From Denitratimonas sp037478135 (GTDB taxonomy: Bacteria > Pseudomonadota > Gammaproteobacteria > Xanthomonadales > Xanthomonadaceae): DNA of 64,000 nucleotides. The notes under the pieces were generated by a model. The model was not told where the DNA came from, did no database searches, and saw only the letters and a program-made list of their open reading frames with translations. This document shows positions 25,454 through 34,088 of this stretch, piece after piece (the stretch's first letter is position 1; each line of letters begins with the position of its first letter). The DNA is taken from assembly GCF_037478135.1 (NCBI RefSeq), contig NZ_JBBHDV010000007.1:114531-178530 (forward strand), in the 5' to 3' direction. Made by a program: the position numbers and the translations under genes.

Positions 25454-27400
25454 ATGACCCAGGATCGCATCTTCGCTGCTTCGTCGGACTTCATCGCGCA
25501 GGCCAACATCGACGCGGATACGTACCGGCAGAAGTACCGCCAGTCGGTCGAGAGCCCGGACGTGTTCTGGGCCGATGTGGCCAAACGGCTGGACTGGTTC
25601 CGCTTCCCGACCAAGATCAAGGACGTCTCGTTCGACGCCGATGATCTGCATATCCGCTGGTTCGAAGACGGCCAGCTCAACCTCTCGGTCAACTGTCTGG
25701 ACCGCCACCTGGAAACGCGCGGCGACAAGACCGCGATCATCTGGGAAGGCGACAACCCGGCCGAGTCCGAACACATCACCTATCGCGATCTGCATGCGCG
25801 CGTGTGCCGGCTGGCCAATGCGATGCGCAATCTGGGCATCGGCAAGGGCGACCGCGTGACGATCTACCTGCCGATGATTCCCGAGGCCGCGGTCGCGATG
25901 CTGGCCTGTGCCCGCATCGGTGCCACCCACAGCATCGTGTTCGGCGGTTTCTCGCCCGATTCGCTGGCCGGGCGTATCGCCGATTGCGGCGCGCGCCTGA
26001 TCATTACCGCCGATGAAGGCCTGCGCGGCGGCCGCAGCGTGGCGCTCAAGACCAATGTCGACCAGGCCTTGCAGCGCGACGGCACCAACTGCGTGGAAAC
26101 CGTGATCGTGGTGCGCCGCACCGGCAACCCGGTGAACATGCATTCGCCGCGCGACCGCTGGTACGACACCCTGGTCGAAGGCCAGCCCGATACCTGCGAG
26201 CCGGAAGTGATGGGCGCCGAGGATCCGCTGTTCATCCTTTATACGAGTGGCTCGACCGGCAAACCCAAGGGCGTGCTGCACACCACCGGCGGTTACCTGC
26301 TGTACGCGGCCTACAGCCACGAGCTGGTGTTCGACGTGAAGGACGACGATGTCTACTGGTGCACCGCCGATGTCGGCTGGGTCACCGGCCACAGCTACCT
26401 GGTCTACGGGCCGCTGGCCAACGGCACCACCACGCTGATGTTTGAAGGCGTGCCGAACTATCCGGACGTGAGCCGCTTCTGGCAGGTGGTGGACAAGCAC
26501 CAGGTGACGATCTTCTACACCGCGCCCACCGCGATCCGTGCGCTGATGCGCGAAGGCGAGGAACCGGTGAAATCGACCTCGCGCACATCGCTGCGCCTGC
26601 TCGGCACGGTCGGCGAGCCGATCAATCCGGAAGCCTGGGACTGGTATCACCGCGTGGTCGGCGAGGAGCGCTGCCCTATCGTGGATACCTGGTGGCAGAC
26701 TGAAACCGGCGGCATCCTGATCTCGCCGCTGCCCGGCGCGATTCCGCAGAAACCCGGCTCGGCCACGCTGCCGTTCTTCGGCGTGCAGCCGGCCATCGTC
26801 GATGCCGAAGGCAAGGTGCTGGAGGGCGAGGCCGAAGGCAATCTGGTCATTCTGGACTCCTGGCCGGGCCAGATGCGCAGCCTGTGGGGCGACCACCAGC
26901 GCTTCGTGGATACCTATTTCAAGACCTATCCGGGCACCTATTTCAGCGGCGACGGCTGCCGCCGCGATGCCGATGGCTATTACTGGATCACCGGCCGCGT
27001 CGATGACGTGATCAACGTTTCCGGCCACCGCATGGGCACGGCCGAGGTCGAAAGCGCGCTGGTGGCGCACCCGTTGGTGGCCGAAGCCGCCGTGGTCGGT
27101 TGCGCGCACGACATCAAGGGCCAGGGCATCTACGCCTACATCACACTCAACGCCGGCGAAAGCCCGAGCGACGAGCTGCGCAAGGAGCTGGTGGCCTGGG
27201 TGCGCAAGGAAATCGGCCCGATCGCCACGCCCGACCACATCCAGTGGGCGCCAGCCCTGCCCAAGACCCGCTCGGGCAAGATCATGCGCCGCATCCTGCG
27301 CAAGATTGCCGAAAATGCGCCGGACCAGCTTGGCGATACCTCCACGCTGGCCGATCCCTCGGTGGTGGAAAACCTCGTCAACGAGCGCCTGATCCGCTGA
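25454..27400 (+). CDS. acs: Acetyl-CoA synthetase
   Basis: 648 residues from ATG 25454 (AGGTG 7 bp upstream), the standard Acs length. It converts acetate, ATP and CoA to acetyl-CoA through acetyl-AMP. The AMP-binding P-loop is LYTSGSTGKPKG, the adenylate-binding block is DTWWQTETGG, and the C-terminal acetylation/catalytic lysine lies in the family motif KTRSGKIMRR, so activity is probably switched by protein acetylation. It is divergent from the DcaP-like porin and shares upstream sequence with yjcH-actP. Confidence 0.97.
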   Translation: MTQDRIFAASSDFIAQANIDADTYRQKYRQSVESPDVFWADVAKRLDWFRFPTKIKDVSFDADDLHIRWFEDGQLNLSVNCLDRHLETRGDKTAIIWEGDNPAESEHITYRDLHARVCRLANAMRNLGIGKGDRVTIYLPMIPEAAVAMLACARIGATHSIVFGGFSPDSLAGRIADCGARLIITADEGLRGGRSVALKTNVDQALQRDGTNCVETVIVVRRTGNPVNMHSPRDRWYDTLVEGQPDTCEPEVMGAEDPLFILYTSGSTGKPKGVLHTTGGYLLYAAYSHELVFDVKDDDVYWCTADVGWVTGHSYLVYGPLANGTTTLMFEGVPNYPDVSRFWQVVDKHQVTIFYTAPTAIRALMREGEEPVKSTSRTSLRLLGTVGEPINPEAWDWYHRVVGEERCPIVDTWWQTETGGILISPLPGAIPQKPGSATLPFFGVQPAIVDAEGKVLEGEAEGNLVILDSWPGQMRSLWGDHQRFVDTYFKTYPGTYFSGDGCRRDADGYYWITGRVDDVINVSGHRMGTAEVESALVAHPLVAEAAVVGCAHDIKGQGIYAYITLNAGESPSDELRKELVAWVRKEIGPIATPDHIQWAPALPKTRSGKIMRRILRKIAENAPDQLGDTSTLADPSVVENLVNERLIR

Positions 27401-27430
27401 GTTTGCGTGGAGCTGAGTTTGCGTGTAATG

Positions 27431-27461
27431 GCTCCCTCTCCCCCGCAAGCGGAGGAGAGGG
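27431..27461. terminator. Hairpin repeat after acs
   Basis: CCCTCTCC pairs with GGAGAGGG around a short CCGC/GCGG inner stem and an AA-containing loop. It lies about 30 bp past the acs stop and resembles the hairpin block at 7371-7390, so it is probably a dispersed repeat doing duty as a transcript end. Confidence 0.55.
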
Positions 27462-27617
27462 AACCTGGTCTTTGAACATCCATGATCGCGTGCGAGTCTT
27501 CACTCAACTCAATCAAGTTCGAAGCACTGCCGTGACCCGCCCCGCACCATATGAACGCCACGCCCGCCGTGGCGTTTGCGTTTCACGCCACCGCCAAACC
27601 TTCGGGCTGCGGCGCGG

Positions 27618-28220
27618 ATGAACTACCTCGCCCACCTGCTGCTGGCCAGCCACAGCGACGTGGCGATGCTGGGCGCGTTTCTCGGGGATTTCGTCAAGGG
27701 CCGCGATTACAAGGCCTTCGAGCCGGAAATCCGGCGGGACATCCTCGTGCACCGGCGCGTGGACAGCTTCACCGACAACCATCCGGTGGTGCGGGAGGCG
27801 CGCGAAAACTTTGCACCTTCACGCCGGCGCTTTGCCGGCATCGCGCTGGACGTGTTTTTTGACCATGTGCTGGCGCGCGAATGGCAACAGTACGGCGAAG
27901 GCACGCTGGGCGAGTTCACCGGTCGGGTCTATCGCATGTTCGAGCACCACGCCGCGCTGATGCCGGCCAGCGCGCGCGATGTCGCCAGCCGCATGGCGCA
28001 ACAGGACTGGCTCGGCGCCTATGCGCAACGCGAAGGACTGGAACGCGCGTTGGCCGGCATCGGCCGCCGCCTTTCACGCCACGGCGAACGCCTCGCCGCC
28101 TGCGCGCAGGATCTGCGCGAATATGACGCCGAACTGGTGGCCGGATTCCACCGCCTGTTTCCTGAACTGCGTCGGCAGGTCGTCGATTTCCGACTGGAAG
28201 CGGATCTGGCGGACGATTGA
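27618..28220 (+). CDS. acpH: Acyl carrier protein phosphodiesterase
   Basis: 200 residues from the ATG at 27618 (MNYLAHLLLA), matching AcpH (193 aa in E. coli), an HD-type metal enzyme that removes 4'-phosphopantetheine from holo-ACP. Conserved family blocks are NYLAHLLLA, GAFLGDFVKG, HRRVDSFTDNHP and a later FFDHVLAREW. The longer frame upstream starts without a ribosome-binding site. It stands alone between acs and a repeat-rich gap. Confidence 0.93.
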   Translation: MNYLAHLLLASHSDVAMLGAFLGDFVKGRDYKAFEPEIRRDILVHRRVDSFTDNHPVVREARENFAPSRRRFAGIALDVFFDHVLAREWQQYGEGTLGEFTGRVYRMFEHHAALMPASARDVASRMAQQDWLGAYAQREGLERALAGIGRRLSRHGERLAACAQDLREYDAELVAGFHRLFPELRRQVVDFRLEADLADD

Positions 28221-28282
28221 ACGGCCTGGCATGGCCTGTGGTGCAAGGACTCTGATCACATTCCTGTGGGCAGACTCTTCCG

Positions 28283-28327
28283 GCGTTGGGGTTCCCCGGA
28301 TCAAGTCCGGGGTCACCGCCAACCTAA
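28283..28327 (-). repeat. REP-like palindrome, variant with an inner hairpin
   Basis: The outer arms GCGTTGGGGTT and TCACCGCCAACCTA are those of the family, but the centre is replaced by CCCCGGA-tcaag-TCCGGGG, a 7-bp stem. It is in reverse orientation and is the first of three copies in the acpH-MFS gap. Confidence 0.6.
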
Positions 28328-28387
28328 GAAATGTGTCGCAGTGGATCAGTGCCCCTGCTGTGCCAACCTGACGTTCCGCAACCCGCA

Positions 28388-28417
28388 TAGGTTGGGCTGA
28401 GCGCAGCGATGCCCAAC
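28388..28417 (+). repeat. REP-like palindrome, copy 4 (forward)
   Basis: Begins TAGGTTGGGCTGAGCGC and ends GCGATGCCCAAC. It is paired with the reverse copy at 28461-28495, 43 bp away, with heads pointing outward. Confidence 0.75.
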
Positions 28418-28460
28418 AGCCCACGGCACGAAACCAGCAGCGGATGAGTGGATGTCACAG

Positions 28461-28495
28461 CGTTGGGGTTCGCTTCGCTCACCACCAACCTATGG
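28461..28495 (-). repeat. REP-like palindrome, copy 5 (reverse)
   Basis: Begins CGTTGGGGTTCGC and ends CACCACCAACCTATGG. It lies 20 bp after the end of the MFS gene, in a position where it could protect that mRNA's 3' end. Confidence 0.75.
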
Positions 28496-28515
28496 CCGGA
28501 CTATGCGGGAAACGA

Positions 28516-29946
28516 TTACCCCGCGCCCGCGGCTTCCTGCTGCGGACGCACCTGGGCTTCCACGGCCGGGCGGCCGGCCAGTTCGTGGCCGGCGTTGAGC
28601 GGCAGACGCAGCAGGAACAGGATCGAGAGCAGCGCAATGCCGGCCATCGCCATGAAGGCGAAGCGGAAGTTGACCAGTTCTGTAGTGTCGGTGCCGGTGA
28701 AGAAACCCGAGAGGCCGAGCGCGAACGCGCCCAGGGTCACGCCCAGGCTCAGCGACAGCTGCTGCATCATGCTCGACAGGCTGGTGGCCTGGCTCATGCG
28801 CGCATTGCCCACCTCGTCGTAGGACAACGCGTTCAGGCCTGTGAACTGCAACGAGCGGAAACAGCCGCCCAGCAGCAGGATCGACAGCATCAGCGGATAC
28901 GACCAGTCCGGCTGGAACCAGCCCTGCAATCCCAGCAGCAACGCCGCCACCAGCGCGCTACCGATCAGCGTGCTGCGGAAGCCGAAGCGGCGGAAGATGC
29001 GCGCGGTGAGGGTCTTCATGAACATCGCGCCGACCGCCGAGACAAAGGTGATGCTGCCCGACTGCAACGGCGTCAGGCCGAAGCCCAGTTGCAGCATCAG
29101 CGGCAACAGCAGCGGCGTGGCGCCGACACCGATACGGAACAGGCTGCCGCCGACCACGCCGATGCGGAAGGTCGGCAGCCGGAACAGGCGCAGATCAATC
29201 AGCGGATGCGCATGGCGCCGCGCATGCACGACATAACCGGCCAGCAGCGCCACGCCGGTCAGCAGCACCATCAGCGCCACCTCGTCGGACCACAAATGGC
29301 CGCCGAAACTGGAGAAACCGAAGATCGTCAGCCCCAGCCCGAGCCCGGACAGCAGGAAACCGGCGACATCCAGCGGACGCGGCTGTGCATCGCGCAGATC
29401 GGGCATGAAACGCCAGGCCAGCACGATGCCGATCAGTCCAATCGGCAGGTTGATCAGGAAGATCCAGCGCCAGTGCGCATAGGTCGCGATCAGGCCACCC
29501 AGCGGCGGTCCCATCACTGGGCCGACCAGCGCCGGGATCGTCAGCCAGGCCATCGCCTGCACCAGTTGCGCCTTCGGCACGCTGCGCAGGATCACCAGGC
29601 GCCCGACCGGCACCATCATCGCGCCGCCGGCACCCTGCACCAGACGTGCGGCGACCAGTTCGCCCAGTGAACCGCCGGCGGCGCAGCACAACGAGCCGAA
29701 CAGGTAGACACCGATGGCCGCGACGAAGGTCGGGCGCGCGCCGAAGCGGTCCGCGATCCAGCCGCTGACCGGGATGAACACTGCCAGCCCGAGCAGATAG
29801 CTGGTCAGCGCCAGCTTCAACGCAATCGGTTCGGTGCCCAGATCCTGCGCGATCACCGGCAGCGCGGTGGCCAGCACGGTGGAGTCCATGTTCTCCACGA
29901 ACAGCGCGCAGGCCACGATCAGCGGCAACAACACCTCACGCCGCAT
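28516..29946 (-). CDS. DHA2-family MFS multidrug efflux transporter
   Basis: 476 residues from the ATG at 29946. It has about fourteen hydrophobic helices and the DHA2 signatures: motif A-like SGWIADRFGARPTF after helix 2, LVQGAGGAMMVPVGR in helix 4 and PALVGPVMGPPLGGLI (motif C, drug antiporters) in helix 5. It resembles MdtD/EmrB-type proton-driven exporters. No adaptor (EmrA) gene is adjacent, so it probably exports into the periplasm. Substrate unknown. Confidence 0.88.
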   Translation of the reverse strand: MRREVLLPLIVACALFVENMDSTVLATALPVIAQDLGTEPIALKLALTSYLLGLAVFIPVSGWIADRFGARPTFVAAIGVYLFGSLCCAAGGSLGELVAARLVQGAGGAMMVPVGRLVILRSVPKAQLVQAMAWLTIPALVGPVMGPPLGGLIATYAHWRWIFLINLPIGLIGIVLAWRFMPDLRDAQPRPLDVAGFLLSGLGLGLTIFGFSSFGGHLWSDEVALMVLLTGVALLAGYVVHARRHAHPLIDLRLFRLPTFRIGVVGGSLFRIGVGATPLLLPLMLQLGFGLTPLQSGSITFVSAVGAMFMKTLTARIFRRFGFRSTLIGSALVAALLLGLQGWFQPDWSYPLMLSILLLGGCFRSLQFTGLNALSYDEVGNARMSQATSLSSMMQQLSLSLGVTLGAFALGLSGFFTGTDTTELVNFRFAFMAMAGIALLSILFLLRLPLNAGHELAGRPAVEAQVRPQQEAAGAG

Positions 29947-30010
29947 CAGGTCGCCTGCATGCGGCAGCAACGGCGCTCAGCCACCGCCGGCGACCGCGCG
30001 AAACACCGGA

Positions 30011-32056
30011 TCAGGCCGCCAACCCATAGCTGCGCAGCAGCGCCGCCGGTTCCGGTTCGCGCCCGCGGAAGGCGACGAAGCTTTCCAGCGCCGGACGCGA
30101 ACCGCCTACCGCCAGCACCTGTTCGCGGTAGCGCGCGCCAGTGGCGGCATCGAACAGGCCGGCATCCTCGAACATCGAGAACGCATCGGCCGACAGCACT
30201 TCGGCCCACAGATAGCTGTAGTACCCGGCCGCATAACCGCCGGCGAAGATGTGGCTGAAGGCGTGCGGGAAGCGCGCCCATTCGGGTGGGCGGATCACCG
30301 CCACCGCGTCACGCACCTGTTCAAGAACCTGCATCGTGCGTGCGCCGTGGGCCGGGTCGTATTCCAGATGCAGGCGGAAATCGAACAGCGCGAACTCCAG
30401 CTGCCGCACCAGGAACATGCCGGCCTGGAAGTCGCGTGCCGCCAGCATCTTGTCCAGCAACGCCTGCGGCAACGGTTCGCCGGTCTTGTAGTGGCGCGCG
30501 AACAGGTCCAGCGCCTCGCGCTTCCACGCGTAGTTCTCCATGAACTGGCTGGGCAGCTCGACCGCATCCCATTCGACGCCGCTGATGCCGCCCACCGATG
30601 GCAGATCGACCTCGGTCAGCATGTGGTGCAGGCCATGGCCGAATTCGTGGAACAGCGTGACCACGTCATCGTGCGTCAGCAGCGCCGGTGCATCACCGGC
30701 CGGCGGCGCGAAATTGCAGACCAGATAGGCCACCGGCACCTGCAACTGATCGGCCTGACGCACGCGGTTGCGGCACACGTCCATCCACGCGCCACCACGC
30801 TTGCCGGTGCGCGCGTAGATGTCGACATAGAAGCCGGCACGCAGGCTGCCATCGGTATCGAACACATCGTAGAAGCGTGCGTCCGGGTGCCAGAGATCCA
30901 CGCCGTCGCGCTGCCTGAAGCTCAGGCCGAACAGCCGCGCGGCGACTTCGAACAGGCCATTGATCGCGGCCTCGGTCGGGAAGTAGGGCTTGAGGTCCTC
31001 CTCGCTGAAGGCGAAGCGCTGCTGGCGCAGTTTTTCGCTGGCGTAGCCCACATCCCAGGGTTGCAATTCGTCGATACCCAGTGTGTCGCGCGCGAAGTCG
31101 CGCAGTTCGGCCAGTTCGCGTTGCGCCACCGGTTTGGCGCGCGCCGCCAGGTCTTCGAGAAAACCGAGCACGCGCTCCGGCGTGGCCGCCATCTTGTCGG
31201 CCAGCGACACGTTCACCGCGCTGTCGAAACCCAGCAACTGCGCCGCCTCGTGCCGCAGCGCGAGGATCTGTTCGATGCGCTGGCTGTTATCGAATTGGCC
31301 AGCCTGAGGGCCCTGATCCGAGGCGCGGGTGCTGTGCGCGGCGTAGACCTCGGCGCGCAACTGACGATCATCGGCAAAACCGAGGATGGCGCTGACCACC
31401 GGGCCCTTGAGCGTGGCCAGCCAGCCTTCGCGCCCGGCATCGGCCGCGGCCTGCGCCAGCATCGCGCGCGCGGTGTCGGGCAGGCCGGCCAGTTCGGATT
31501 CGGACACGGGCCGCTGCCAGGCATCGGTGGCATCCAGCACGGCGCTGCCGAACTGTGTGGTCAGGGTCGAAAGTTCGTTCTGGATCTGCGCGAAGCGGGC
31601 ACGCGCGGCGTCATCCAGCGCCACGCCGGACAGCCGGAAACCACGCAGGCTGTCCTCCACCAGGGTCTGGCGGGCGCGGTCCAGCGTGGTGAAATCCGGA
31701 GCCTCGCGCAGCGTCTGCACGGCTTCGTACAGCGCCCGGTTCTGGCCCAGCCAGGTGGCGTGTTCGGTCAGTTTCTCGATCGCGGCCTCGTAGGCTTCGC
31801 GCAGGGCGGGTGAATCCTGCACCCCGTGCAAATGCGAGACCGGCGAAAAAGCGCGGTTGAGCAATTCTTCCTGCTGCTCCAGCGGTGCCATCAGGCTCTG
31901 GAAACTGCGTGCGCTGCCATCACCGAGCAGGCGCTCGACCTCGGTACGAAAACCGGCAATCAACTGCTCCATCGCCGGCAACACATGGCCGGGCTGGATG
32001 CGGGAAAACGGGGGAAGCTCGGTGGCCGCGAGCAACGGGTTCGTCGGGATATCCAT
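30011..32056 (-). CDS. prlC: Oligopeptidase A (M3 metallopeptidase)
   Basis: 681 residues from the ATG at 32056 (MDIPTNPLL), matching E. coli PrlC/OpdA (680 aa). It is a cytoplasmic zinc endopeptidase that degrades signal peptides and other oligopeptides. The zinc motif HEFGH is at 470-474 (FHEFGHGLHHML), with the third ligand region GVEWDAVELPSQFMENY downstream. There is no signal peptide. It is divergent from the patatin gene by about 85 bp. Confidence 0.95.
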   Translation of the reverse strand: MDIPTNPLLAATELPPFSRIQPGHVLPAMEQLIAGFRTEVERLLGDGSARSFQSLMAPLEQQEELLNRAFSPVSHLHGVQDSPALREAYEAAIEKLTEHATWLGQNRALYEAVQTLREAPDFTTLDRARQTLVEDSLRGFRLSGVALDDAARARFAQIQNELSTLTTQFGSAVLDATDAWQRPVSESELAGLPDTARAMLAQAAADAGREGWLATLKGPVVSAILGFADDRQLRAEVYAAHSTRASDQGPQAGQFDNSQRIEQILALRHEAAQLLGFDSAVNVSLADKMAATPERVLGFLEDLAARAKPVAQRELAELRDFARDTLGIDELQPWDVGYASEKLRQQRFAFSEEDLKPYFPTEAAINGLFEVAARLFGLSFRQRDGVDLWHPDARFYDVFDTDGSLRAGFYVDIYARTGKRGGAWMDVCRNRVRQADQLQVPVAYLVCNFAPPAGDAPALLTHDDVVTLFHEFGHGLHHMLTEVDLPSVGGISGVEWDAVELPSQFMENYAWKREALDLFARHYKTGEPLPQALLDKMLAARDFQAGMFLVRQLEFALFDFRLHLEYDPAHGARTMQVLEQVRDAVAVIRPPEWARFPHAFSHIFAGGYAAGYYSYLWAEVLSADAFSMFEDAGLFDAATGARYREQVLAVGGSRPALESFVAFRGREPEPAALLRSYGLAA

Positions 32057-32140
32057 CCGCACAAAGCTGATGGGTAAAGGGGCCGATTTCAAGCCGCGCG
32101 CGCCTGCGGGATCAGGCGGCGATCAGGTAACGTGTGCGGC

Positions 32141-33916
32141 ATGTCCGGGCCATCGCCACCTGCCGCCATCGATACCCCCGAGGCACGCCTGCGCTGCTAT
32201 CTGGAGGGTTTGGCGCTGTTCGCCGAATTGCCGGCGGCCACGCTGGACGAACTGGCGGTGCGCGGCGAGGCCATCGCGCTGGCCGGCGGCACCACGCTGT
32301 TCGAGCAGGACGAAAACGCCGACGCCTTCTATCTGCTGCGCTGGGGCCGGCTTGCCGCCTGGCGCCGCAATCGCGAAGGCGACACGCGACGGTTGGGCCA
32401 GATCGGGCCGGGCGAATATGTCGGCGAAGTCGGCCTGATCCTGGACCAGCGCCGCAGCGCCACAGTGTTCGCACTGCGCGACAGCGAACTGGTGCGCTGG
32501 TCGCGCGACAGCTTCGAGCAATTGCTGGCACACCATCCCAAGGCAATGCTCGGGCTGACGCGCGAGGCGCTCAAGCGCTACGCCGCCACTGTTGAACGCC
32601 CGGCCGAAGTGCGTTGCTTCGCGGTGCTGCCGGGCACGCCGGGAGTCGATGCGGTGGCCTTCGCACAACGCCTGGCGCGAGCGCTGCACTGGTTGGGCCG
32701 GGTGGAACTGGTGCAGGCCGACGCCGCCCGCCATCGTGGCGCCGGCTGGTTCAGCCGGATGGAACAGGAGGCCGACGGCCTGATCTATGTCGGTGATTCG
32801 GACCCGCAATGGCGTGAACGCTGCGTGCGCCAGAGCGATGCCGTACTGCTGCTGGCCGATACCGACGACAAACCGGCCAACGCCCTGCCAGCGCCGGCCT
32901 CGCGTTCGCAGCACACACCGCTGCATCTGGTGCTGCAACGCCGCTACCCGCCACAGCCCGGTGAAACCCGGCCCTGGCTGGAAGCCTTCGCCGATTGCGC
33001 CAGCCATCACCATATGTGCGATGACGCGGACATGGCCCGCCTGGCGCGCCTGCTCGGTGGACGCGCCACCGCGCTGATGCTGTCCGGTGGTGGCGCGCGC
33101 GGATTCGCGCATATCGGTGTATTGCGCGCGCTGCGCGAGCACGGCGTCGATGTCGATTACGTCGGTGGTTGCAGCGCCGGCGCCGTGGTCGGGGCCGGCA
33201 TCGCAGCCGGCTGGGACGAAGCGCAACTGGTGGAAGCACTGCGCATCGCGTTCGTTGATGACAACCCGCTTTCCGACCGCACCCTTCCGCTGGTGGCGAT
33301 GTCCAGCGGGCGCAAGGTGTCGCAGCTGCTGCGGCGGATGTTTGGCGAACGCGATATCGGTGACCTGCACCTGCCGTTCTTCTGCGTTTCCAGCGATCTG
33401 ACCGAAGGTGCTCTGCATGTGCACGAGCGCGGCAAACTCTGGATCGCCTTGCGTGCCAGCAGCGCGATTCCCGGCATGGTGCCGCCGGTCTTCCACGACC
33501 GGCGCGTGCTGGTGGATGGCGGCGTGATCGACAACCTGCCGGTCAGCGAGATGCGGCAGCGCATGAACGGCCGCATCATCGCGGTGGATGTGGGGGGCAA
33601 CTACCGCATCGATACCGAACTGGAGGCCACCTCGTTGCCGTCCTGGTGGCGACAGATCCTGCTGCAATGGCGGCATCGGACCTATCCGGGCATCGGCCGC
33701 ATCCTGTGGCGGGCTGGCATGGTCAATTCGGCCGCGACGGTGGCACACCAGCGGCGCCAGTCCAGCCTGCTGCTGGCACCGCAACTGGACGGCATCGACC
33801 TGCTCGGCTGGCAGCAATTCGAACGCGCGATCGAGCTGGGTTACCAGTACGCGCAGCAGCGGCTGGAGCGGGGCGACCACCTGCAGGACCGGCCCGCCGC
33901 CACGCCGGGTTTGTGA
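32141..33916 (+). CDS. cNMP-binding patatin-like phospholipase (NTE type)
   Basis: 591 residues from ATG 32141; a GTG three codons upstream is an alternative. Residues 20-140 form a cyclic-nucleotide-binding/Crp-like sensor domain (LAGGTTLFEQDENADAFYLL, GPGEYVGEVGLI). A middle region is of the type found between cNMP and patatin domains in NTE-like proteins. The C-terminal patatin domain has the oxyanion loop LSGGGARGFAHIG (314 on), the nucleophile S345 in GGCSAGA and the dyad Asp 459 in VDGGVIDNLP. It should hydrolyse lysophospholipids or acyl esters under control of a nucleotide or other ligand. Confidence 0.92.
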   Translation: MSGPSPPAAIDTPEARLRCYLEGLALFAELPAATLDELAVRGEAIALAGGTTLFEQDENADAFYLLRWGRLAAWRRNREGDTRRLGQIGPGEYVGEVGLILDQRRSATVFALRDSELVRWSRDSFEQLLAHHPKAMLGLTREALKRYAATVERPAEVRCFAVLPGTPGVDAVAFAQRLARALHWLGRVELVQADAARHRGAGWFSRMEQEADGLIYVGDSDPQWRERCVRQSDAVLLLADTDDKPANALPAPASRSQHTPLHLVLQRRYPPQPGETRPWLEAFADCASHHHMCDDADMARLARLLGGRATALMLSGGGARGFAHIGVLRALREHGVDVDYVGGCSAGAVVGAGIAAGWDEAQLVEALRIAFVDDNPLSDRTLPLVAMSSGRKVSQLLRRMFGERDIGDLHLPFFCVSSDLTEGALHVHERGKLWIALRASSAIPGMVPPVFHDRRVLVDGGVIDNLPVSEMRQRMNGRIIAVDVGGNYRIDTELEATSLPSWWRQILLQWRHRTYPGIGRILWRAGMVNSAATVAHQRRQSSLLLAPQLDGIDLLGWQQFERAIELGYQYAQQRLERGDHLQDRPAATPGL

Positions 33917-34088
33917 GCCGCGCCGCTCGGCGCAAGGTAAACGGGCGCTTAATCCTGCGGCCGGCCATTGCCCGGCTTTGACGCCAGCTGCCGTACCCCT
34001 ATTCGCACGTCGCGCTGGGCGGCGTCCTGAACAAGGCAATGCTAGGATGAGCACACGTACCGGTTCCCCTTCGCCAGACGAGGCGAGC

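Noticed and set aside
28444..29670. A 408-residue plus-strand frame rich in Gln, Arg and His
   Set aside because: Antisense shadow of the MFS transporter gene; composition is typical of the complementary strand of a membrane-protein gene.
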